Below are positions 12,409-24,472 of a stretch of 64,000 nt of DNA, piece by piece. The DNA lies in contig NC_065873.1 in the NCBI RefSeq assembly GCF_933775445.1, forward strand, positions 18,042,001 to 18,106,000, given 5' to 3'. The notes beneath the pieces were generated by a model. That model saw only the letters and a list, made by a program, of their open reading frames with translations, ran no database searches and was not told the DNA's origin. Within the stretch, counting starts at the first letter, position 1. Every line of letters starts with the position of its first letter. This DNA is from Argentina anserina (taxonomy: Eukaryota; Streptophyta; Magnoliopsida; Rosales; Rosaceae). A program made the translations under genes and the position numbers.

Positions 12409-12620
12409 GGAGACCTGTTGAGGTGGTCGGGAGCTCTCATTCCGGTGATGACGTGGCCGGAGATTACACCGGTATCTGAATAGATCGGCTAAGCGTGTGG
12501 GGTTGGTTGTTGAGTTTGAGATGGTTGTGCTGCTTCTTGTAGTTGGATGAGTCTCCACCGACTCTAGAAGGTTGGGTTAGCTCTGTGTGGGGTGTGTTGT
12601 CTGGACTTGAAAATGGAAAT
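11685..12620 (-). promoter_or_regulatory. Probable 5' leader/intron and promoter-proximal region of the TRM gene
   Basis: Upstream of the TRM start codon, a splice acceptor lies directly at 11685-11687 on the minus strand, implying an untranslated first exon further right. A purine-rich GA microsatellite at 12367-12405 falls where a leader would be expected; such tracts (CT in transcript sense) are common in plant 5' untranslated regions. The exact transcription start cannot be read. Confidence 0.4.
12367..12405. repeat. (AG)n microsatellite
   Basis: An uninterrupted AG dinucleotide run of about 39 bases upstream of the TRM gene. Confidence 0.95.
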
Positions 12621-14472
12621 GGGGGACTGGTTTACGTGTGTGATTGATTTGATTTATGAGACAGAAAGTGAGAGGAAGAAGCAGACGACGATTATGAGAG
12701 AGAGGTCTGTGTGTGTGTGAAAAAAAGAAAAAAAAATTGTGGATAAATCAGACAATACTGGCATATTTACAGGGCTTGGTTCTTTTTTTTTTTTTTTTCT
12801 GTTTATGACCTTATATTCTACGAAGTTTTCACTCCTGGCCTAAGTGTATTTACCGATATATTGATGCAATCTTTGAGATGTTTTCTCAATGCTAAATTCA
12901 TTACTTGACTGATTCTCTGTAGTTTGTACGAATTGTTTTGCAAACTATACGGACAGAGTGATTTGGGTAGAAGATCTTTTTTCTATTTTTTCCGGTAAAT
13001 GTGTTCTTTAAGCTTAATTTATACGTAATTATAGTTGACGTACATGACTTCTGTTACGTAGATTGAGGGGTCTTCCTTGAAATTGTATAGTCCTTTATAT
13101 TATTACCTTGAACTTAATAGTGATCCAAATGAATTCTAGAAGGAAGTAAGACTAATGATCTTTGATTTCTTTTGCGAGGGCGTGTGGAATGAATGTTTAC
13201 TGAAATTGTTCACTTTTGCAAGCGGAAGATGTAATTTTAGTTTGATTGATATTATAAGCTAAAATAATTGTGTCTTGGTGACCTAGATAGAAAAATGGGG
13301 TATTGTACTTTAGACTTTAGAGGAAGAATCTCATACTTTTGACCAAATGATGTTACTGATCATTACAGAGTCTGATACGGTTTGCCACACTTTATTGGGT
13401 CTGGCTACCATCAATTTTTCCAGATATTTACCACTGGCATGGGTTCTCTGTATCGTTACAGCTCCTAGTAGTGGCAAATGCCCAAATCTTCTATGGTTTT
13501 ATGGCAATATGGAGTATTGATTTGTTTTTTAGGTAAAAAAATCTTGTTTGTTGATGACTTTTTTTTCACACGAAACCATAAGTATACGTAAAAAAATATA
13601 TTATGATTGCTCAACTCATCAAATGACCACATACATATAGTCATCATTGAATGTAATGGTCGTTATCAAGAATCTATATTACGTATATGATCAGAATTTT
13701 CGCATATCTCCCTACCATCAATTCAAAACCTCGATTATATTATGTGGGAATGAGTCTTCAAGTAATTAGTACATAAACAATAATCATGTCCATGCATGCC
13801 CTTCATTTTAAGGTTTATCTCCCTTTGATAATTATGTCCAGCAGTATTTTCCTAAAAGGATTTGATATAAAGTCTTTGAATCCCTGGACATGCACACCTA
13901 CCTACTCCAATCATAATTGAGGATTTGATTAAAGAATTTATAGTCTAGTGGATACCAGAAAACAGAGTGGTCAATTATCTAATGCCAATGCAATTTTTGT
14001 AGTTGTTTAATTAGGTATAATTGGGTATGATATTCAAATAATTGATATCAGATAAAAAAAGATTGAAATTACTACTGCTCAGGAAATAAGATAAGAAGAT
14101 TCTTTACTAATTTTATGGGTCTTGTTTGTTTTGATAGCAGAGGTTACGACATAAGACAGAAAAGATTCAGCCCCCTCCTAGAGCAAATTAAGAGTGAAAA
14201 TCTAATAGGGTAACTAAACAACAAAGTATAATTGTCTTGATGCACTGCGAACATAATTTTAGATGACAAATTTGTTTTTCTCTGTTTTTTTTTCTTTTTT
14301 TTCCTTTTTAAGAAGAGTGCAAACATGAGACATTCCCAAAAATTGTTGGGGGCACGTAAGGTATGTCGTTTTTCTCTGTTGACAATTGGTCATTTAAGTA
14401 TGATAACCCTGCTATGTTTTATTATTCAAGAACATCAAATACATTTACAGTAATATTCAATTTTCGACATGT
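12621..14472. other. Intergenic, no supported gene
   Basis: AT-rich sequence with homopolymer T runs (for example 12783-12800). Open frames are short and carry no motifs. Nothing else identified. Confidence 0.5.
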
Positions 14473-15770
14473 ATATTAAGCAGGGCCGGTCCGTCGTATT
14501 TGGAGACCTTGTGCGAAATATCAAATGTGACCCCTTATGTGCTCATGAAAAAAGGAAAATAATAAACCAAAAATAGAAGCATAATATCCCAAATAGACAT
14601 CTATATAAGCAGACCAACAATTAAGATCACAACAACAAAAAGATAGAAGACTAAAAGCAAATTTTCCGTAAAAGCATAATAGATTGAATTCAAAAGCAAA
14701 TAATTTGTAAGCATGTTACATTGACTTTTAAAATGAATGCTCTGTATTTGGAGACCTTGTGCGAAATATCAAATGTGACCCCTTATGTGCTCATGAAAAA
14801 AGGGAAACAATAAACCAAAAATAGAAGCATAGTATCCCAAATAGACATCTATATAAGCAGACCAACAATTAAGATCACAACAACAAAAAGATAGAAGACT
14901 AAAATAAAATTTTCTGTAAAAGCATAATAGATTGAATTCAAAAGCAAATAATTTGTAAGCATGTTACATTGACTTTTAAAATGAATGCTCTGTAAGCATG
15001 TTACATTGACTTCAAAATTCATTACATTAAACATAATATATTCAAACAAAGTTTAATTATCAATTCAATCTAATACAAATTTAACAGTAATTTCCCCTAT
15101 CACACGAAATTCAACTCCCCTATCACATTTTCATTTCAAGACCAACATCAACATCAAAATTCAATATAATACAATTGGTGGTTCAATCAATTCAGTTTGA
15201 AAAGAGTTCAAAAAACAAGCACTCAATTCAGACTAACTAAATAACTAACATACCTTGGAGAGTTGGACAATTGAGAGTTGGAGGTTTGACAGCTTGGACC
15301 CAGATTCATCTCGTCTTCCTAATGATGCTTGATTGCTCGTCAAGATTGAAGTCTCGGAGAGGCAAGAGAGTGGGAGAGGAGAGGAGAATAAAGGCCAGAG
15401 AAAGGGAGAGGACGACTAGTCTCACTGTCTTAGTGGTCTATACGAGTTATTGAGCTAGATGACTCAAATGAGGGGAGTCACTGAGTCAGGGAACTGGCCG
15501 ACTCTGTGTTTGTGAGGGAAGTGAGGAAGTCATTGACTTGAATGAGAGTAGATTATGAGTTTATGATTTATGAAATTTAGGAAAATTAGTAAAAAAAAAA
15601 AAGTAATAAGAGGTTTCAAACTGGGGATAAGAGATTCCACACACACATCCAAAACTCAAACCAAAAAACCAGTTGTTACATAGTGATACAAAAATTTTGT
15701 TAACCTTCCAAATTTTTTGACTATGTTGGCACACACTAGGCACAACCGACGGGCCAGGTCTGATATTAAG
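14473..15770. mobile_element. hAT-type non-autonomous transposon with 8-bp target duplication
   Basis: The element proper is 14481-15762 (1282 bp). It starts CAGGGCCGGTCCGTCG and ends with the inverted form GACGGGCCAGGTCTG. It is flanked on both sides by the identical 8 bases ATATTAAG (14473-14480 and 15763-15770). An 8-bp duplication and CAGGG-type ends are the hallmarks of the hAT superfamily. No transposase frame is present, so mobilisation would need a partner in trans. The left half contains a 248-bp direct duplication. Confidence 0.88.
14496..14991. repeat. 248-bp tandem duplication within the hAT element
   Basis: GTATTTGGAGACCTTGTGCG begins at 14496 and again at 14744, and the following 240 or so bases are nearly identical (differences such as AAAAAAGGAAAATAA versus AAAAAAGGGAAACAA). 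A short third start of the 3' portion (GTAAGCATGTTACATTGACT) appears near 14992-15011. Confidence 0.9.
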
Positions 15771-17120
15771 CGGCGTTTCTTTTGTTGGCAATGCTTGTAC
15801 ATCTCGGAGCGTTATTTATATGTTTGGATTAAGTGTGATAGTGAAAAAAGGGTTTTGGATTTTCGGATTCAACTTGTAGTTTGGTGTGTTGTATCTATAT
15901 TTGATTGACGTTCATCTAAATGTGGATTAAGCCATAAAGGTATATCCGTGCTCAATTACTTATACTTTAAGATCTAGAAAGTATAATTGGTAAAGTAAAT
16001 GATCAGCTATTATCTAACTCATCTAAGTGTGTTTTGATCATATGAGAGTGTGAAACTTTTACCATGAAAAGGAAACTAAAGCTTTAACCATGCATTATCA
16101 CATTTTAAAGCATATGGGGAAAAATGTGGCAGGGAAAGAGAAAGGCATAGGGTAAAACATATTATAGGCCAACAATTGTTGATCAATTTGTCACTAACAT
16201 TTCAATCCCACGGTAAGATATTTGGCATTGATATGATTACTCAACTTATATGTGCTACGAAAAATGGAAGGACCTACCACAGATCACGATGAAGAACTTG
16301 GAAGACAAAAGATCTTCTTTTTGCCCATATATTGAGAGGACACTAGTGGGGGATTTGATATTTATTTTCTCACTCTATCTTAACTAAAACTCTTATTTAA
16401 TTCCGACAACTAATATGATGGTTCTCCCAATTTGGGGCCAAAGACAATAATGCAACACACAAATGTTTGTGACTTTGTACTCATCAAGTGACATTGTAAA
16501 AGGTCATAAAATGGTGTTTGCGACTGCTATTGATTAATCCCCAATGTACCAGCCTCAGAAACCCTATAACTAAATCGTCTTGAATACAGATTTGACTGAA
16601 AACCATAACACACAAACAGCCGCTAATCTTAGCTTAACTTCTCGTTCACAAATAGCAACTTCCTAGTCCTGATAAGATACTTAGATATATGACTCGATTC
16701 GGAATTCAGTGAATTATGTAAACACATGAAATTTAATGAAGTAAATCATCTTCATTAAATGATTAAATCGACCAAGAACCCGACAAAATTGCACATGTGG
16801 CCTAAAAGTCAATAAAATTAGTGTGGATCCGAATAAAACTTGTGTCAGCACATAAATGGATGATCGTAATTGAAGCTACGTGATTCCGACATAAATCGGA
16901 AAATTGAATGTCATTGACGATTCGAAATGGTAATTGAACATTTGATTAAATTAATAAATTCTTTAACGGTTATAATTAAATCAATTATTTTCTGTTTAAT
17001 TTAGTTATGAGAATAACTAATTTTAAATTAATCAGAATATACATATTGATTTAATTATACAATTAAAGAAATTAATTATTTTAGTGTCATTAAAATATTT
17101 TATAAAATAGAAGTCTTAAC
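15771..17120. other. Intergenic, no supported gene
   Basis: AT-rich sequence with no credible coding frame. From roughly 16640 onward the composition resembles the upstream part of an LTR, but no TG...CA boundary could be fixed. Confidence 0.4.
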
Positions 17121-17540
17121 ACTATAAATACCCCTTCCAACATGAAGAGAAGGGGACTTGAGAAGAAGAGAGAAAATCACTCTCGAGAAATCCCGAAGTC
17201 TCTCAAGTCCACGAAGAATCATCAAGCCACCAAATCGCTCGTTCTTCATCAAATCCAAATCCAAATCCAAACTCAAGTCTACGAAGAATCATCAAGCTAC
17301 CAAATCGCTTGTTCTTCATCAAATCCAAATCCAAACTCAAGCCCACGAAGAATCATCAAGCTACCAAATTGCTCGTTCTTCATCAAATCCAAATCCAAAT
17401 CCAAAACCAAATCAAACTCAAACTCAAACTCTCAAGATTAAGTGCATATCACCCTTAAGCCAAGTTACATACGGAGATAGAATCACATGAGTTCACAAAG
17501 ATTGTAATATCGCGCTTGATTATCAATAAATTACATTTTA
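17121..17540 (+). repeat. Promoter-like segment with 64-70 bp tandem repeats; possible LTR remnant
   Basis: A TATA motif (TATAAATA, 17123-17130) is followed by three direct repeats whose starts (ACGAAGAATCATCAAG) lie at 17211, 17281 and 17345. Each contains a variable number of ATCCAA hexamers. An AATAAA motif lies at 17525. TATA box, short transcribed stretch and polyadenylation signal within a few hundred bases is the layout of an LTR. However, no second LTR, primer-binding site or polypurine tract could be found, so this is a suggestion only. Confidence 0.4.
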
Positions 17541-19432
17541 TTTGTACACGTGTCTGTATTCCTATTTGTTTTCATATTCTCGTTTTACAAATTCATATTA
17601 AAGTATGTTCGAAAATTTAGACATATGTTTGAGAATTGAGAACCATACTTGGTGTGACTTTCATTTGTATGTACATTACTGTCTTTTAGTTTTGAAAATA
17701 ACTATGAGCATAATTGTCTAAATTTATCTCGTTTGCTGGGGTAAAGACTAGTTTCTCAACTAGTGTGTAATATAATCCGGCAGAAAATCTGGGAGGGGCC
17801 TCAAATCTTTGATAGTTTTGTCAATGTTGAATCATATAGGGTGCACATGTAAATGAAAATGACTCACCATTTTGTTTCCGATTGATCAAGTCATCTTCAT
17901 CGATTAACATAATATTATGATTCACATATGCTGCTAATTATAATTGCGTGTCTAGTTAAGTGTTAGGATTATATATCAAAGCTCGAAAGATAAATTAAAC
18001 ATCAACCAATCAGCCCCATTTCGAGTGATCGAAGGAAAAGTGTTTTACCCACAGCTTCCATTTTCTCGGTTCTTAATTTCGTCTTAGGCGCCCACCATCC
18101 ACCATAGCCTTTTTCAATTTGAATGTTGAAGTGGTATAACTTAGAAGAAGGGTTTGTAGTTTGAACTACAATTAGTCTTACACAATAGTGTGCAAAGTGC
18201 CACTTCTCATAGAAAGATAAATTCTCAATAGAAAAAGTACTCATTGCCACTCGAGGATGCGAAATCAATTGCGAGATGTAAGACAATAGTCATATGATGA
18301 TTTTCTACCACATTTAAAAATCATAAAGAGGTAAAGTTCACTAAATCATAAAAGGATAATTGAACAAAATTTTAAATAAAGTGACAAATATATACATTAG
18401 AATATTTAACACATCAACAAGAATGTGGTTATCTGTTAGGTTTAGATGAACACGTTAGAGATGCGTGCTTCAGAAATTCACTCAGATTGAAAATTTAATA
18501 CTAACTACATATATCGTTACCTCTTATATATGTGTCACGATAATAGTTCCAACAAAAATCAAAGATACATGACTTCTTGGGGTCCATCCTCCTGAATCTC
18601 CATAGATCTCTCTTTTTGTTTCTAGAACCAATTTTTGCAACCACTGGTTTTTATCACTCGTGTTGTTATAAAATTTCACAATCAATACGGTTTTAATCTG
18701 ATAACACATCCAGGGGTCCTCCACAATGACAATCATCTGTTAAGAGTTTTCATTTTACATGACATGTCAAAGAAATTAACTATTGCCCTCGTCTCAACTA
18801 CTTTGAAAGTTGAAGTATAATCCGTACGGTCTACCAGTACCTAACATCTTTCAATTCAAGTTTGACAACTTGATCCAATCATGGTAAGAGGAAGCAATAT
18901 GAACTCTCATTTTAAGTTTAGCAACAATTCGAACAAATGCCTTGATTCTAAAGAAACCATTCACATGTACAATACTTTGAGTTTCATATGAAATACTGTA
19001 AAACTATTTGTACCATATTGAGCGCTTACATATTGCGAAATGATAGAACTCATTGGCGTAAGTAGAACCTACACGAGAGTGATCATACTTCCACCTAAAT
19101 CCCGAGCCACCTGAGAGGTATGAATGTGTTATCATGCTGTTGACACTAAAAGTTGACGTTAACATATATATAGCAAGAACCTGGGGCAAATGTCAACTTG
19201 CATTCTTTCTGATAAGAGCAGACAACATTTAGCAAGAACCTGCTAGATAATAATGGTTTGACATAATGAGCATTCAACCCCCGATGTTTAGTTATCATCT
19301 CATCAGAAAATAAAGAAAGCCTGTACTGTGATTCATAGATGTTGCAACTGCTACCTGAACATATTGCTGCGACCCTCAAAAACTAATGTCTGCCCCAAAA
19401 TTTGAAGCTTATCCAGCCATTACACTTCACAA
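17541..19432. other. Intergenic, no supported gene
   Basis: AT-rich sequence. Short frames (18002-18286, 19146-19379) show no motifs or credible splice partners. Confidence 0.45.
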
Positions 19433-22218
19433 TTAAATTTGATTGACATCACAGCCAAAACTTATCTCCCTCTCACTCACATCCCAGCTTGCCTTATCAA
19501 TATCAATTCCCAAGGGCCATGCCTTCTGTCTGTTGAGCGATATCTGGAGGCAAAGGGCTGAGCTGTTGTGGATGTTAACATTATCTCTCATGAAATAAGT
19601 CACAGCTCTTTTATGAGTTGAGTCAGTCAGGCATCTGATGTTCATATCATCATAAGTAAGAAGATGGGAAGATATACCTTCCTCTCCAGGAAATTCTAGA
19701 GCATGGCAAGTAGATGGGTAATGCTCCCCCGAGGAACTACTTAGCTGAAGGAGAGATTCTGCATTAGAATAAGGATGCCCCTCATTGATAATCTTCCGCT
19801 TAAACCAATGATCATTTTGGAGAGGAAAAATGGTTGTGCCACCTTCCCATACGCTGCTATAAATGCAACCCTTGGCTTGATTTAGATCGTTTGGTATGCA
19901 GGATAGGGTTGAGGGGAGCTCAATTTGCTGAAATCTGATTGTAGGTCGTATCTGCCTTCAAGACACAGTCTTTCAACATCACTTTTGTTATAACTGGTCA
20001 GGCATGCAGGTGTGTATTCAGCTGAATGTCTGAATAGGTTTGATGAGTTTCTTTCTTCAATTGCATAGTCAAAATCCCAATCTAGCATCAGAGTGCAAGG
20101 CTCTTTTCCATCCAAATATTTGTTTGGCCGACAGAAAATATCCAGCTCTTCAACATGACCTGACGCCCTCAATCCGTATTCTTTAAATGGAACCACAGAA
20201 TCTGCGCCACCCATAGAGCCTGATACTGCACTATTTCTCAATAATTCACAACCAGCTCTATATCTTGATAAGCTATGTGCATTACTTTCTTCATTTGTGC
20301 TATCAAAATTCCAGCCCAGCATAGGGGCACATTGTGGTTTCTCAACCAAATATTCACTTGGCTGACAGAAGATATCCAGCTCTTTAACATGGCTAGGTTC
20401 CCTCAATCCATTATCACTGAATGGAAAAACATTAACTGAATCAATCATAGGACATGACATTGTACAACTTCCTAGTAGTTCCAAGTCAGCCCTGTGTCTG
20501 GACAAGTTAGATAATTTTCCTTCGTCCATCCTATCAAAATCCCAACCCAGCATAGGAGCATATGGCTCTCTTCCATGCATATATTTATGTGGCGGATATA
20601 ATATATCCAGTTCTTTGACACAGCCAGATGTTGCCAATCCAAATTCTTCGAGTGGGAGAATAGAATTTGAATCAATATTTGGACATGAAACTGCGCTTCC
20701 TCCTAGTAATAATGCAGAGTCAGGTTCCCACACTGTGTAATCAAGATAGTTCTTATAAGTAGAACTAGTTGGAGAATAGGAGCAAGAAACAATCCCTCTG
20801 GATCTTTTTGACAAACAAGATAATGTAGAATCACCCGAAAAAGGGTCAGAACCAAGATCCATAAGGCTTTCCGCAGGTGGCAATTGAAGTTCCTTGAAAT
20901 GAATATCTGACTCAAGGGATGGAAGTGGCATAGACTTTTCACTGGGCAACACTTCCATCAACTTCGGATTCTTAACACTCTGCAATACCAAATAGTCTTT
21001 CAGTAATCAAAAACCATGAAAAAGAACAAGTTAAGGTCTGAAAGTTAAAAGAGGATACATTGTTCTCACAGCTCTTCGGGATCAGCCGATTGAGGAGGAC
21101 TGATACCAAATTGGACCTGAGAACATATATCTTGAATAATCAACAAAAAAACATAAAGCAATTTACAGAACATATAGAATGTCATATCTCACCCATCCAT
21201 ACAATAATCATCAATTTCAGGAAAGGAGGTTTCTCTGACCCACTGAAGTAATTTCCGTCTCTTCCTTTCGAATACATTTGTGTGCCTGGTTTGAGATTCT
21301 ACTTCTTCAAAGAGATCTAATCCTTTTCCTAAATGATTTAGAATTACTTAACAGTGTCATCATAACTGCATATACAAGTCTGTCAAAAGACCAATAATTT
21401 AGACCTAGTTGCATCAGAAACAAAATTGCTGGAAGAAGATTGGAAAGTCAAACAAAGCATGGTAAAGAATGTAGAGGATTGACATGCAAATACCCTTATG
21501 TTTCAGGGTGTTTTCAGTTTCATCTACCATATATCTCTCTTTCCCGTTCAAATCCTCCAACATTGCACAAGCTCTTGTCCTCTTTAATTCTACGAAAAGT
21601 AATGAAAGTAGTAAGTATATATATGACGACAAACTTTAAAATTTCTATCCTAGCTGCATACTTAGAGCCACATAATCTACATCACTAATTCAAACCATAA
21701 CTCTGCATTATATTTCTCCACTCAACTGATTTGACTTAGCAAACAATACACACAGGTGCCAATCAAAACTATAACACAGCAGAATTCTTAGCGCATTGAT
21801 TCATGCGGTAAATATCTAACTATACCTCACTTGAATACCTGTCTCTCTTAACGCACTGCCATTTAGTGCGTGAGATGACTCAAATCCCTCCGGTATGGCA
21901 TCTTTGTTGACCCCCGCGGACCTGATGTTATCGCACTTATTCTGAATACTGCTAGTCCTCTCTGCACAGTGAGGCATTTCGTCATACATCTGGTGGGCAC
22001 ACTTAAATGGCCTAAATAAACAATCACCTCTTCAAAAATTGTACTAGATAATGACCTCCGGAACTGTCTCTCGGCTTTGAACTGCTTCCTCGACAGGCCT
22101 GATTACTCTTAGAACAACAAGACTGATGATTATTGCTCACATCCTCCTTCAATTTCTTAAAGAAGGCATACTCGGAAGTCTTGGCATTATCTAGATTTTG
22201 CATCAGAACATCAACCAT
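19433..22218 (-). CDS. Unrecognised multi-exon gene with WDFD-containing repeats and one frame break
   Basis: I do not recognise this family. Exons with consistent phases: 22045-22218 (start ATG 22216-22218), 21839-21989, 21494-21589, 21193-21322, 21059-21116, and a long last exon from 20979. Coding character is clear (for example ERKRRKLLQWVRETSFPEID in 21193-21322). The long exon carries at least three copies of a unit of about 78 residues. Each has a (K/E)ELDI core, then (M)LGW(D/N)FD or MLDWDFD, then a (S/H)RHRA-like segment, then a 'V(F/P)F...YGLR' segment. The frame meets TAA at 19882-19884, but a neighbouring frame stays open from about 19930 to the stop at 19433 and also looks coding (VWEGGTTIFPL, then EISFGCDVNQI). 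That implies an indel, a sequence error or a missed intron. An upstream ATG with 12 codons (22292-22327) is probably leader because it does not splice in frame. Function unknown. Confidence 0.6.
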
Positions 22219-22339
22219 TCCAAAATTTTGAATCAAGAACAGTTCAAAAGTTATTAATCTATGAAAAATGCGAGAGCTTGGGAATGTTTACCCGATTCAA
22301 TTCTCGGAGGTCTGCGATTTTCGTCATCGAGATTCAAAG

Positions 22340-23546
22340 ATTTGACTCCTTTCCTGCAGCTGGTGTCTGAAAATTGAGCATCGATTTCAGCTGGGGAGAG
22401 TAATTTCCTAATAATATGATCGATTTGAGATCAAGTTTAGGGTTTGGGAGCGAAACCTGTGGGATTTGGGGGGAACAGGGAATCGGAGCTCCGACGAAGG
22501 CCTTGACGTCTCTGTGAAGGAGATCGGATCTGCAATTGTGGTTTGGGGATGCGTTCGGGAACCTTACGCTTCATTTTGGGGTGGTGGGCTAAACCCTAGT
22601 TTCGATTTTTTTGAGAAGTTGCAGACTCGTAGTGGGCTCTTTTAGGCGCCAAACGGCACGTGTGAGGAGCGTGCGGGTGGTTTTAAAACATTATCATTTG
22701 AAAATACAATTTCCATTTTAGGGCCTACTATATTTTTTAATCAAACCGGAAGTATAATTTTTTTTTAAATGAGAGAAATATATCACGGAGTCGCAGCAAT
22801 CAGGCGATTATTTACTGAAAAACACAGGTTTCTGCAAAGTCAGAAGACCATGTATGAGATCAATGAGGTATAAAACTGTTACTTTTATAACTTGGAGTTA
22901 TTCGCATCACATTTTATTTATTACAATTTAAAATTTAAAAGAGACACATGTAATTATATATGATGTTCTCTATAAATTCATTATTGTATGATTGTTAGTT
23001 TTGTTCTAGTAATAAGCATTAAAATATGAATTATCCGTAATGAATGTATAGTTGGACGACTAAACTAACTTAATTGGGTTGTTTTTGTGTACAAAAGCAT
23101 CTTGCACCTAACTAATGTCATACCGATTAACAATGTGCAAAACTGCAAATATATAGAGACTCGAGACTCCTCTAAGATTCTTTACCGTGCAAGTAAACTG
23201 CACTTTCATTACAAGGATTTTTCCACCCAGGAAAAAAACGAACAAGAGGTGATTGTGTTTGGCACACACTCAGTGAGTCGACTCGTGCTGGTTGAACTTG
23301 AACGAAAGAGTTGACTTGTAATCACATTATCCAAACAAGAAGGATATGGTACACAGGTGTCAGGACCCTAGTGGCGGAAATGGATTTATTCCCACGTTGA
23401 AGGATCAGATAATTGCTCCCAGACGCATAGAAACACTTGGGACAATTCATTCAAAGCCTCTCAATCTTCTTTGGCTTCTTCTTTCTTAATCTAATTTTTC
23501 TCCACACACTTACGTTCATCACAAACAGAAAGAAAGAGACCAAGAA
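22340..23546. other. Intergenic: promoter of the minus-strand gene and psaE upstream region
   Basis: Left end: 5' flank of the unrecognised gene, with a telo-box-like AAACCCTA at about 22594-22601. Right end: upstream region and leader of psaE. The middle is AT-rich with no supported gene. Confidence 0.45.
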
Positions 23547-24472
23547 ATGGCTAGCTGCAGCATGGCATCAGCGGCCTCAGGATTTATTGTCACACCTAAT
23601 GTTGCAACCGGCAACGCTGCCTCGGCTGGCAGGACTAGCATGTTGGTTTTCTCTTCCAAGACCAACACCAATGCCAGAACAAGCAGTGGTAGGTTTGTGA
23701 TCAGGGCTTCCGAGGAAGGAGCAGCGCCGCCCGCCGCAGCAGCCACCAAGGCCCCCGAAGCAAAGCCTAAGCCACCACCAATTGGACCCAAGAGAGGCAC
23801 CAAGGTTAGTTTTACCCTGTTCTTAGTTTCATATATGCTTAAGCTTTTAGACTCTAGGCAGCTGTCTAACATGGTAATAGAGCATTACAGGAGGTCTTAA
23901 GTTCAAAAACACAACATAGTAAATTCTGGTTCAGATAAATATGCAGTAGTAGAAAATACTGAAACAAGACACCAAACTCATCAAGGACTTTGTAGAAGCA
24001 TCAGCTAATACTCTGAATATATAACAATCTTTAGAACTCACCAGAAAATATGTGTTCTTGATCAGAAGATCGAGCAAAACACTCGGGCCAGTTGCGACAA
24101 TTAAGTTCCTAATGAATGCAACTAGTTTGAGTACTTCATACAATCATACTCACACTTCATCACAACTTTAGATGAATAACCTTGTAACCTATTCTCTCAC
24201 AGGTGAAGATTCTCAGGAGGGAGTCCTACTGGTTCAAAGGCATTGGATCTGTTGTAGCTGTGGATCAGGTATAGCCTCTAGCACCTCTCTGTCATTTCAA
24301 ATGACAATGAACAAGTTCAGGATTTGTTTAGGTTTCTAATATCTCTGCTGTTTTTTTTACTATGCAGGACCCCAACACCCGCTACCCAGTCGTGGTTAGA
24401 TTCAACAAAGTTAACTACGCAAATGTGTCCACAAATAACTATGCATTGGACGAGATTGAAGAAGTTAAATGA
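23547..24472 (+). CDS. psaE: Photosystem I reaction centre subunit IV (PsaE), chloroplast precursor
   Basis: Three exons (23547-23804, 24203-24268, 24368-24472) give 142 residues. PsaE is a stromal subunit of photosystem I that helps dock ferredoxin and supports cyclic electron flow. The N-terminal part ([13 protein letters not shown], rich in Ser/Ala, up to about FVIRASEE) is a chloroplast transit peptide. A Pro/Ala-rich linker follows ([18 protein letters not shown]). The conserved SH3-like domain is [17 protein letters not shown], then [18 protein letters not shown], then [10 protein letters not shown]. Introns have GT-AG ends and phases match. Both length and sequence are typical of higher-plant nuclear psaE. 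No defects seen. Confidence 0.97.

Noticed and set aside
12175..12558. A 127-codon minus-strand frame containing a Ser/Leu run
   Set aside because: The run comes from the (AG)n microsatellite. The frame lies upstream of the TRM start and is more likely leader sequence.
17211..17420. CRISPR-like regular repeats
   Set aside because: The spacing is a plain tandem repeat without unique spacers, and this is a plant nuclear sequence.
17142..17490. Two overlapping Ser/Asn-rich frames
   Set aside because: Both arise from translating the ATCCAA-rich tandem repeats; no independent sign of coding.
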